A stretch of 16,916 nucleotides of DNA from Akkermansiaceae bacterium (GTDB lineage Bacteria > Verrucomicrobiota > Verrucomicrobiia > Verrucomicrobiales > Akkermansiaceae): positions 1 to 16,916 of the forward strand of contig JABHEX010000015.1 of the NCBI GenBank assembly GCA_018676385.1, in the 5' to 3' direction. A model generated the notes under the pieces. It did not search any database. It worked only from the letters and a program-made list of their open reading frames with translations, and was not told the DNA's origin. The position numbers were made by a program, and so were the translations under genes. Each line of letters begins with the position of its first letter. Within the stretch, counting starts at the first letter, position 1. Shown in pieces: positions 6,946 through 13,773 of the stretch.

Positions 6946-8340
6946 ATGAGCGAAGATATCAATCGTCGAAAGTTCATCGAGCAGGCCAGTTGCGCTGCGG
7001 TGGGCACGGCCTCTCTGTTTTCAACCTTGCTCACTCTGCGTATGACTGCGGGGGCGGCGTCTGGAGGTGGGCCCTTCGCCGGCTACAAGGCGCTTGTTTG
7101 CCTGTTTCTCAATGGCGGCAACGACTCCTACAACATGCTCGTCCCGCGTGATACCGCAGCGCACGCGGAGTATTCCACGGTGCGGACGTCGCTCGCCTTA
7201 CCCAGTGGAAGTCTTCTGCCGATCACGAGCACCGGGCAGGATTACACCGATTTTGGAATCCACCCAAATTTGCCTATCTTGCAGAGCCTCTATAATGCGG
7301 GGGATGCGGCATTCGTTGCCAACGTCGGCACTTTGGTTGAGCCGACTTCGCTCGGCGACTACAACGCAAAGGCGGTTCAGTTACCCACCGGGTTATTTTC
7401 GCACGCGGACGAGCAGACTCATTGGCAAACCCTGGTTCCTCAGACCCGTGGGGCGGGACCGAAGGGTTGGGCGGGCCGTATGGCGGAGTGCATGAGTCAG
7501 GCAAATTCGATGGGGAGCATCGGCATGAACCTTTCCTTGTCGGGTAATAACATACTACAGACCGGTAACAGCTCGGTGCCCTACATCACCGGCCCCAACG
7601 GGGTGACCCTCTTAAATGGCTACGATCAGGCCAGTGGAAATGCTCAGACGATTGCCAGGACCAATGCGGTCGACAGCATTCTCTCTGAGACTTATAAGAA
7701 CCTCTACCAAGGGACTCTTTCTACGAGTAACCGTGCTTCGATCGACACGGGGATCGAGTTTAACAATGCGGTGACGCCACTCGCGACCACGGAGGCATTT
7801 CCCTCTAGTCAGATTGGAGGCCGGTTGGAGGTCATTTCGAAGGTCATGCAGGCTCGCACGACCTTGGGGATGGATCGGCAGATCTTCTTTGTCGAAAGGG
7901 GGGGCTGGGACCATCACAGTGAACTGCTCCAGCCACAGGTTGACCTATTTACCGAGGTGAACGACGCGATTACGTCGTTCTGGGCGGAGATGGGGCATCT
8001 TGGTCTGCAGAACGACGTTGTGCTCTACACGATTTCCGATTTCGGCCGCACCCTAACATCCAATGGATCAGGATCCGACCACGCCTGGGGCGGAAACCAC
8101 TTCGTTATTGGAGGTGATGTCAACGGAGGCAAGATTTACGGCGAGTATCCAGTGCTTGCGACGGGCGGGCCGCTTGATATCGGACGGGGGCGATTGTTGC
8201 CGACGACATCGGTGGATGCCTATGGCTCCGAGATTGCATCGTGGTATGGAGTGCCGAATACGGAGTTAGAAACCGTCTTCCCGAATGCAACGAACTTCTT
8301 TAATCCAGTTTCCACACCAAACCCCCTCGGAATCTTTTAA
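6946..8340 (+). CDS. DUF1501 family protein with Tat-type signal
   Basis: This 464-residue protein starts at the ATG at 6946 with NRRKFIEQA at 6-14, a twin-arginine (Tat) export motif, followed by a hydrophobic stretch up to about residue 38. DUF1501 hallmarks follow: YKALVCLFLNGGNDSYNML near 47-64, FGIHPNLPIL, LFSHADEQTHWQT, GWAGRMAE, the RGGWDHHSELLQPQ segment and SDFGRTLTSNGSGSDHAWGG. The His/Asp-rich C-terminal part resembles the alkaline-phosphatase/sulfatase superfamily fold to which the family is related, but no reaction has been established. Export by Tat implies folding, possibly with a cofactor, before transport, whereas the DUF1800 partner appears to use the Sec route. It is 17 bp after DUF1800 and one base before the PEP-CTERM gene, so the three are very probably co-transcribed. 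Confidence 0.93.
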   Translation: MSEDINRRKFIEQASCAAVGTASLFSTLLTLRMTAGAASGGGPFAGYKALVCLFLNGGNDSYNMLVPRDTAAHAEYSTVRTSLALPSGSLLPITSTGQDYTDFGIHPNLPILQSLYNAGDAAFVANVGTLVEPTSLGDYNAKAVQLPTGLFSHADEQTHWQTLVPQTRGAGPKGWAGRMAECMSQANSMGSIGMNLSLSGNNILQTGNSSVPYITGPNGVTLLNGYDQASGNAQTIARTNAVDSILSETYKNLYQGTLSTSNRASIDTGIEFNNAVTPLATTEAFPSSQIGGRLEVISKVMQARTTLGMDRQIFFVERGGWDHHSELLQPQVDLFTEVNDAITSFWAEMGHLGLQNDVVLYTISDFGRTLTSNGSGSDHAWGGNHFVIGGDVNGGKIYGEYPVLATGGPLDIGRGRLLPTTSVDAYGSEIASWYGVPNTELETVFPNATNFFNPVSTPNPLGIF

Positions 8341-8341
8341 G

Positions 8342-9043
8342 ATGAATCACCAAACTAAGTCTCATTCGCAACTCCCTGCTGCCGTTCTTCTCGGCTTCAT
8401 CCTGTTGATCTGTTCGCCTTCCGTCGCGGCGATCACGCTGGCCACTTCCACCTTTGACAGTGGCAGTGACGGGTGGATGCCATGGACGACAAGCACGGTG
8501 GGATCCCCTACTCCTGGTAATCCGTATCTCAACATTGCTGCGGATGGTAGCGGTGAGAAGGGTCGCCTGTTGACCTTCAATCGATCGTCGTCCTGGGTGG
8601 GTGATTACTTGGGCTCCGGCGTCACGCACATCGAGCTCGATGTTGCCAACTTGAGTATCGTCGACGATCTCCAACTGCGTGTTGCGATCGGTAACCGCTC
8701 TTCGCCGATGGTCGTGGACGGCACGTGGTGGGTCAGCAATGCGGCGATCACCCGTACGACCAACACCCCGTGGATTCGAGTTTCCTTGTCGCTGCTAGAA
8801 GCCGATTTGCACAAGGTTGGCAACGAAATGGGGCAGTTAGGCACGGACACCTACGAGCAGACCTTCGCTGATATCAGGGCGATACGTATAATGTCCTCCA
8901 ATGTTGGAACCGCAGCTATCGGGGATGAATTCTTCGGTCCGGTGGGTATCGACAACGTTTCGCTCATGGCTGTGCCTGAGCCTAGCTCGGCACTGCTCTT
9001 CGGTGCGGCGTTTGGATTGGCGCTGACGCGTCGGTGGAGGTAG
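8342..9043 (+). CDS. PEP-CTERM sorted exported protein
   Basis: This 233-residue protein starts at the ATG at 8342, one base after the DUF1501 stop; the in-frame extension to 8285 lies inside the DUF1501 gene and is rejected. It has a signal peptide at about 1-30 (hydrophobic AAVLLGFILLICSPSVAA) and a C-terminal VPEPSSALLFGAAFGLALTR followed by RWR at 211-233, the classic PEP-CTERM sorting tail of VPEP box, transmembrane helix and basic end that exosortase recognises. The central part, with FDSGSDGW near 38 and WVGDYLGSGVTHIELDV near 85-101, looks like a beta-sandwich and faintly like laminin-B-type or carbohydrate-binding modules; this is only an impression. Its place directly behind DUF1800-DUF1501 suggests the three exported proteins work at the same surface. 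No exosortase is in the window. Confidence 0.87.
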   Translation: MNHQTKSHSQLPAAVLLGFILLICSPSVAAITLATSTFDSGSDGWMPWTTSTVGSPTPGNPYLNIAADGSGEKGRLLTFNRSSSWVGDYLGSGVTHIELDVANLSIVDDLQLRVAIGNRSSPMVVDGTWWVSNAAITRTTNTPWIRVSLSLLEADLHKVGNEMGQLGTDTYEQTFADIRAIRIMSSNVGTAAIGDEFFGPVGIDNVSLMAVPEPSSALLFGAAFGLALTRRWR

Positions 9044-9091
9044 ACGAGGCCAAGTAGGAACTAAGGTTGGACGCGTAACTAAGTAAACAAT

Positions 9092-9109
9092 AAAGGGACA
9101 GGCCTTTTA
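9092..9109. terminator. Weak hairpin between convergent genes
   Basis: AAAGG pairs with CCTTT around a short GACAGG loop and runs into T's on the plus strand, in the 96-bp gap between the convergent PEP-CTERM and aminopeptidase genes. A second small inverted repeat (AGAAAT/ATTTCT, 9113-9134) follows. Both are short, so this is a position-based guess at a bidirectional terminator. Confidence 0.3.
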
Positions 9110-9139
9110 TAGAGAAATATTGGATACGATTTCTATATG

Positions 9140-10240
9140 TTAGAAATTTAATTTCTGCAGTGATTTAGCGAGAAACTGCCCGTTCTTGCGAATCAGCTTG
9201 CCGTCGAAGTAGATTTCGCCACCTCCGTAGTCTTTGCGTTGGATGTTGACGAGGTCCCAGTGGACTTGTGAGCGGTTACCATTGTCCGCGTCCTCGTATG
9301 CCTGGCCAGGGGTGAAGTGAAATGACCCGGCGATTTTCTCATCGAACAGAATATCTCGCATGGGTTCCTTTATCAGTGGGTGAAGTCCGAGTGCGAACTC
9401 GCCTATGTATCGTGCTCCGGGATCGGAATCGAGGATCTTATTGAGTGCCTTGGTTTGTGCTCCTGCCTCGGCCTTAACGATTTTCCCTTTTTTAAACTCG
9501 AAACGTACGTTGTCGAAGGGGATTCCCTGATAGAGTGAAGGCACATTGTATTGGATGACACCCTCTGCGCTATCTTTAACGGGTGAGGTGAAGACCTCGC
9601 CGTCGGGCACGTTGTAGTTTCCTGCGCTGATCAGCGCGGGGATACCTTTAAGGGAAAAGCGTAAGTCAGTGCCGTTGCCAACGATGTGGACCTGATCGGT
9701 TTTTTCAACCATGCGCTTCAGGGCGTTCATCGCGGGGATCTGGCTTTTGTAGTCGAACAGGCAGACGTCAAAGTAGAAGTTTTCAAATGCTTCTGTGCTC
9801 ATCCCTGCTTGTTGGGCCATCGATGGATGTGGCCAGCGTAGCACGCACCACTTGGTATGATCGACGCGCTGGTTTAGCACCTTGCGCATGTGCGACATGA
9901 TGGTTTTCATCCTCGCGGTCGGCACGTCGCTGTTTTCACAGATATTACTCGAGCCGCGCAGAGCTATATATGCGTCCATATCTTTCATTTCAGCCATCTG
10001 GTGTTTAGCGATGATTTTGTACTGCTCATCGGTGGCGTTCATGGACATTGCGCGGGATACTAATCCGTGTTCAATTTTGATGAAGGGAATGCCTTTGCGT
10101 GCCCTCACTTCCTTGATTAGCGCCACACCAATTTCATCGGGAACATCGACGAGGTGGATCATGACTTTCTCGCCTTTTTTAACGGCTGTGGAGTAGTGGA
10201 CAAGCTGGCGAGCGAGCTGGGGGATACGTGGATCTTGCAT
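9140..10240 (-). CDS. Aminopeptidase, peptidase family M29 (AmpS/PepS type)
   Basis: This 366-residue cytosolic protein matches the M29 metallo-aminopeptidases, which release N-terminal residues from peptides using a two-metal centre. The ligand pattern is complete: E215 in VPDGEVFTSP, E281 in IGEFALGLHP, H308 in GSFHFT, Y315 in GQAYED, and H327/D329 in VHWDLV. The 66-residue Glu-Glu and 7-residue His-Tyr spacings agree with those of the family as I recall them. It ends with the usual GGGEIYFDGKLI segment. No signal peptide is present. The start at 10240 gives a normal family N-terminus (MQDPRIPQLARQLV) and has no Shine-Dalgarno sequence. It is monocistronic here: convergent with the PEP-CTERM gene and divergent from purN across 79 bp. 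A housekeeping peptide-turnover role is likely. Confidence 0.93.
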   Translation of the reverse strand: MQDPRIPQLARQLVHYSTAVKKGEKVMIHLVDVPDEIGVALIKEVRARKGIPFIKIEHGLVSRAMSMNATDEQYKIIAKHQMAEMKDMDAYIALRGSSNICENSDVPTARMKTIMSHMRKVLNQRVDHTKWCVLRWPHPSMAQQAGMSTEAFENFYFDVCLFDYKSQIPAMNALKRMVEKTDQVHIVGNGTDLRFSLKGIPALISAGNYNVPDGEVFTSPVKDSAEGVIQYNVPSLYQGIPFDNVRFEFKKGKIVKAEAGAQTKALNKILDSDPGARYIGEFALGLHPLIKEPMRDILFDEKIAGSFHFTPGQAYEDADNGNRSQVHWDLVNIQRKDYGGGEIYFDGKLIRKNGQFLAKSLQKLNF

Positions 10241-10319
10241 GGCTCAGAGATGTAAGAGAAAAGAAGAAAGAAGCAAGATTACAATTGTTTAGCTTAATTA
10301 GTCTGGATAAGAAATAGGT
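10241..10319. promoter_or_regulatory. Divergent promoter region of M29 aminopeptidase and purN
   Basis: These 79 bp separate two divergent starts and must carry or overlap both promoters. There is a 20-base all-purine run (10254-10273) on the plus strand and an AT-rich part next to purN, but no convincing -35/-10 pair. No binding-site palindrome for a purine repressor was recognised. Confidence 0.4.
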
Positions 10320-10916
10320 ATGGCTACTGGAGATAGGAAGATTAAGCTCGGAGTGCTCGGCTCAGGATCAGGATCGAATATGCAGGCGATTCTGGATGCG
10401 ATTGATGCGGGCAGTCTGAATGCCGAGATCGTGCTGGTGCTCTCCGATAACCCGGACGCCTATATTCTGGAGAGGGCGAAAAATGCAGGGATACCCGCTG
10501 AAGTTATCGATTGCCACGGCTTCAAAACACGATTACCGGACGAGTCACAGCAAGCGATTGCCGAAAAACTCAAGTCCGCTGGGGTTGATGTAGTCTGTCT
10601 TGCTGGGTTCATGCGATTAGTCAAGCAGCCAATGCTCGACGTCTTTCCAGATAGCATCATCAACATCCACCCGTCTCTTCTTCCTGCCTACCCAGGGTTG
10701 ATGGCGTGGGAGCAAGCGGTCGATGATGGTGCCCAAGAATCAGGCTGCACCGTGCATTACGTTGATGCTGGCATGGATACTGGACCGATTATTCTTCAGG
10801 CACGCGTTCCTGTGATTTCCGGCGATACAGCGGCGACGTTACACGCGCGCATTCAGGAGCAGGAGCACGGGCTCTATCCGGCAGCGATCAAAGTTGTCGC
10901 CAGCTCGTTGAGTTAA
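10320..10916 (+). CDS. purN: Phosphoribosylglycinamide formyltransferase
   Basis: PurN transfers the formyl group of 10-formyltetrahydrofolate to GAR in the third step of purine biosynthesis, in the cytosol. The 198-residue length is normal. The N-terminal phosphate-binding segment GVLGSGSGSN (11-20), CLAGFMRL (93-100), the catalytic site INIHPSLLPAYPG with N115 and H117, and D153 in VDAGMDTGP are all present. The N-to-D spacing of 38 matches the E. coli enzyme as I recall it (N106/D144). The ATG at 10320 has only an AGG immediately upstream. The gene is convergent with the type III PKS gene, and the two stop codons overlap in a TTAA palindrome. Although it sits next to a secondary-metabolite cluster, it is an ordinary housekeeping gene on the opposite strand. 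Confidence 0.97.
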   Translation: MATGDRKIKLGVLGSGSGSNMQAILDAIDAGSLNAEIVLVLSDNPDAYILERAKNAGIPAEVIDCHGFKTRLPDESQQAIAEKLKSAGVDVVCLAGFMRLVKQPMLDVFPDSIINIHPSLLPAYPGLMAWEQAVDDGAQESGCTVHYVDAGMDTGPIILQARVPVISGDTAATLHARIQEQEHGLYPAAIKVVASSLS

Positions 10917-11938
10917 GAAATACGTTTGAGCTCGCAGCTGTGTGCGGAAAATCCTGCACCGAACGCACACACCCACAGGTGCTCAGCATCGTCATGATTC
11001 TCATCAAGGAATTGCTCTAACGCGACCAGCACTGATGGGCTGCTCAGGTTGCCATATTTGCGCATGACCTCGCGCGCGTAGGTAAGTTGTTTCACAGGAA
11101 GAACTTCTTCTAACTGCTCAATCACATCGCGCCCACCGCCGTGGGTAATCCACTCGTCGGGGTCGGTTGTGCGTTTTTGATAGAGCGCACTCACTGTTTT
11201 TCCAGCCAGTTCGGGGACTGTGCGGTGGAGCTGATTGCGTAGCTTGCCCTCCGCGTTGGTGAATCGGATTTTCTCGCGTTCTTCTGGGATGTGTAGTGAT
11301 TGGAAATGATCCACCTGCCAGTCACCGCCGCGACCACTCCAGACGGCAGCGGCGGCACCATCACCAAACAGGCAGGTACTCACCAATACGCCAACATCGT
11401 TCTCCACGTAGAATGCCGCTGAGCAAACTTCCACGGACACGGTGACCGCCACAAGATCTGGATTGTTTTTGATGACACCTTGTGCTGCACGAATCAGTGG
11501 CACGGCAGCCCCACAACCGAAGCCCGTCATGTCCTGCATAAAAATATCAGGCCGAAGACCTAACTGCTCAGCTATGTGGCTGCTCAACCCAGGGCATAGG
11601 TATCCCGTGCACGAGCTTACAAAAAGCACATCAACATCACTCGGCGATAATGATGCGTCATCCAGTGCTTTGCGTACCGCATTTGCGGCAAGTGCCGGTG
11701 CGGATTTTTCGTAGTAATTGTTGAGCCCTTCTGCATCGAGCTCCCAAGCTTGCGGTAGTTGATCGAGGCAGAAATGGCGGCCATCGATCCCGGAGTCACC
11801 AGTCAATACTTTAGCTAACAGATTTCGTGATGATGGCTTGAGTTCATCCCAGAAATTAGCCTCTCTCATGGAAGCGAGGCACTCTGATTGCGTGTAATAG
11901 GCATCGGGAAATGCGGAGCGGACTGAGAGTAGGTTCAT
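10913..11938 (-). CDS. Type III polyketide synthase (chalcone-synthase-like)
   Basis: This 341-residue ketosynthase belongs to the type III PKS family, homodimers that extend an acyl-CoA starter with malonyl-CoA and cyclise the product to pyrones, resorcinols or similar rings without an acyl carrier protein. The catalytic triad is visible: Cys142 in MTGFGCGAAV, His266 in THGGGRD and Asn297 in YGNLSS. FGDGAAAAVW (191-200) and the C-terminal FGAGFSAHSCELKR segment are also typical. It is slightly shorter than plant enzymes. It is the last gene of a trio (methyltransferase, FAD oxidoreductase, PKS), and its start overlaps the stop of the FAD gene as ATGA, implying translational coupling. Its stop overlaps that of purN. 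Starter unit and product cannot be deduced; alkylresorcinol or alkylpyrone-type lipids are a reasonable guess from similar operons. Confidence 0.93.
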   Translation of the reverse strand: MNLLSVRSAFPDAYYTQSECLASMREANFWDELKPSSRNLLAKVLTGDSGIDGRHFCLDQLPQAWELDAEGLNNYYEKSAPALAANAVRKALDDASLSPSDVDVLFVSSCTGYLCPGLSSHIAEQLGLRPDIFMQDMTGFGCGAAVPLIRAAQGVIKNNPDLVAVTVSVEVCSAAFYVENDVGVLVSTCLFGDGAAAAVWSGRGGDWQVDHFQSLHIPEEREKIRFTNAEGKLRNQLHRTVPELAGKTVSALYQKRTTDPDEWITHGGGRDVIEQLEEVLPVKQLTYAREVMRKYGNLSSPSVLVALEQFLDENHDDAEHLWVCAFGAGFSAHSCELKRIS

Positions 11939-13011
11939 GGCTTACGAAGTTGGCTGAAGATCGACTGAAAAGGCAGAGTCTTTGTTTTGGATGATGCTTT
12001 GAGGATTTGCTGACCAGGAAAGTTGAAAAGCAATGGATGCATGAGTTTTGAGAGCTTCATACGGCGTGAGAAGTGATTGTTACAATCGTATCGGTAGCCA
12101 TGTTCAGCTTCATGCCAGTTGATATCGCCAGCGGAATATTTTTCAAGCCATCCGGCAGCAATGGCACTGGACTCCATAGCCATACTCATGCCATTGCCCG
12201 TAAATGGGGGTATCAACCACGCAGCATCACCTAGAGAGAAGCCAGGCTGCTTTTCTTGTAATCCGAGAGCGAATCCTGCCGTAGCTGTGAATGAATTGGG
12301 ATCATAATCCCATGACTCCATTAATTCTAACAGCTTAGTCATACCGCATGCTTCTGCGTATGCCATGATCACAGCTGCTGGATTATCCCAGCGAGCTCGC
12401 GCTTCGGTTGGGCGAATATTGGATCTCACATGGAATAGGCCGCAGCAGTTGACGCGGTTATTTTCCACTTCTGCTAGCCCCATGTAGCCTCCTTTGCTGC
12501 CGCTAATGCCTCGGGTGCTACTGTGCATGTGTAATCCGTTGAGATGCGTGTTCACAGCATGAATTTTGATCCCAATCCATTCTGGTTTATTTGTTTTTGG
12601 GTTTGCAGGTTTACCTGTTGCCCATACACATCCATCACTTGGGTTATTATCTGACGAAATACGCTTTCCAAGTATGAGTTGGCCTCCGTTGCGTTGAAAA
12701 ACGTCTGCTAATCGCTCATCAAGCGTATGGCGCGAGATCCCCAGAGCGGGTTCAGGAAGACTTTCGGTTAGTAATTGTTTATTACCCATCCACCAGCTGA
12801 TATCGTGGTGTTTTAAGGCATCAGCAAAAAGCGTATCGATCTGCAGTTGGGCGAGTGTCTTTTCTGTGATGCCGCAGATAAATTCACCACAGACCTTGTG
12901 ACGTGGGTAGTTTCCTTTTTCGTGTATCTCGACAGGTATGTTTTTGTGGCGTAGGCAGACTCCGAGGCTTAATCCGGCAAGTCCGCCACCATTGATTCGG
13001 ATAGGCTTCAT
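11935..13011 (-). CDS. FAD-dependent oxidoreductase, geranylgeranyl-reductase-like
   Basis: This 358-residue flavoprotein starts at the ATG at 13011, which overlaps the methyltransferase TGA as ATGA; the frame opens earlier at 13047 but inside that gene. It has an N-terminal FAD-binding fold with GGGLAG at 8-13, the ribose-binding E31, the GNYPRHKVCGEF segment (33-44) typical of geranylgeranyl-reductase and halogenase-like flavoproteins, an ATG motif near 131, and a C-terminal GDAAWLIPPFTGNGM segment (261-275) that contacts the flavin. Such enzymes reduce prenyl double bonds, hydroxylate or halogenate. No halogenase WxWxIP motif is seen. Here it probably modifies the type III PKS product or its lipid chain. 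The PKS gene follows with another ATGA overlap. Family secure, reaction unknown. Confidence 0.88.
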   Translation of the reverse strand: MKPIRINGGGLAGLSLGVCLRHKNIPVEIHEKGNYPRHKVCGEFICGITEKTLAQLQIDTLFADALKHHDISWWMGNKQLLTESLPEPALGISRHTLDERLADVFQRNGGQLILGKRISSDNNPSDGCVWATGKPANPKTNKPEWIGIKIHAVNTHLNGLHMHSSTRGISGSKGGYMGLAEVENNRVNCCGLFHVRSNIRPTEARARWDNPAAVIMAYAEACGMTKLLELMESWDYDPNSFTATAGFALGLQEKQPGFSLGDAAWLIPPFTGNGMSMAMESSAIAAGWLEKYSAGDINWHEAEHGYRYDCNNHFSRRMKLSKLMHPLLFNFPGQQILKASSKTKTLPFQSIFSQLRKP

Positions 13012-13640
13012 CTTTTTACTCCCTTGCAACGTAGACTTCCAACACAATTACAATCATCTTGCCACTGCCAGTGATTGCCTAAGAGTTTATGAATTTCACC
13101 TAGGCGAAATCCTGCTTCAATACTTACCCGCATATCGTGACGGGTAACGTGATTGACAAATGGATACATTAGCCAACCTAAACGGATTGAGGTAACTGAT
13201 CGATGGGGCTCGGCGAGTAAAATCGCACCAGCATCACTCCATTTTACTGACCATTTCTCCAGCACCACATTCTCGAAATGGTGGATAAAAAGATTTGCAA
13301 CGATTGCAGTTGAACCGTCATAGACATGATCTATTTCTAACACATCACCTTGTAGCCACTCGATGTTTGCGGGAAGCTCGGGTGGACGTGGTGCTAGATC
13401 CACCGCGGTGATCGTAATGTCTGGTCGTGCAGTATGCATTTTGCGGGTAAGTAATCCCTCACCTGCTCCCAGTTCGATCACCCGCGTGATGTCTCGCATG
13501 GGTGTGAGCTGTGATAAAATCCATTTTTCGCCCTGCATGATACGGTTGATGACACGTAGGTCACGACGACTCCTGATGGCGGCTGGGTCGTCGCTATCGA
13601 GATTATCAAGTAGTTCTGGACTGACAATTCGTTGTTGCAT
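13008..13640 (-). CDS. Class I SAM-dependent methyltransferase
   Basis: This 210-residue cytosolic protein carries a Rossmann-type SAM-binding motif I, VIELGAGEGLL at about 54-64, an acidic end of beta-2 (AVDLAPRP, D81), motif-II-like WLQGDVLEID near 95-104, and NLFIHHFE near 116-123. The N-terminal segment SRRDLRVINRIMQG is of the kind seen in methyltransferases encoded next to type III PKS genes in other bacteria. It is the first gene of the trio, and its TGA overlaps the FAD gene start. It likely methylates the polyketide ring oxygen or carbon, as in SrsB and BpsB of phenolic-lipid operons, but orthology to those is not shown. The ATG at 13640 has no Shine-Dalgarno sequence. Confidence 0.88.
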   Translation of the reverse strand: MQQRIVSPELLDNLDSDDPAAIRSRRDLRVINRIMQGEKWILSQLTPMRDITRVIELGAGEGLLTRKMHTARPDITITAVDLAPRPPELPANIEWLQGDVLEIDHVYDGSTAIVANLFIHHFENVVLEKWSVKWSDAGAILLAEPHRSVTSIRLGWLMYPFVNHVTRHDMRVSIEAGFRLGEIHKLLGNHWQWQDDCNCVGSLRCKGVKR

Positions 13641-13773
13641 CGTAAATCTTAGGAATTAAGTGTCGTCGTAAACCATCGTCGGTCAATGGATATTCTCATA
13701 CAGCAGTAGCTACTCACAGGCGCCTCAAGACTTACTCGCTCGACAATCCTGAGTCCTCGTGTATTTGGATCTC
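13641..13773. promoter_or_regulatory. Divergent promoter region of PKS trio and M42 peptidase
   Basis: These 133 bp lie between the divergent starts of the methyltransferase and M42 peptidase genes and should hold both promoters. On the minus strand a TTGACC hexamer (13681-13686) resembles a -35 box, but the nearest AT-rich -10 candidate (13654-13659) is 21 bp away, too far for a standard promoter. A short CTTA-GGAA-TTAAG inverted repeat sits just upstream of the methyltransferase start. Confidence 0.35.

Noticed and set aside
10254..10273. 20-base polypurine run upstream of purN
   Set aside because: Such runs are common in A-rich promoter regions; nothing ties it to a function.
10913..11938. 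KAS III (FabH) or HMG-CoA synthase instead of type III PKS
   Set aside because: The Cys-His-Asn context (GFGCG, HGGGRD, YGNLSS), the FGDGAA segment and the operon partners fit type III PKS better.
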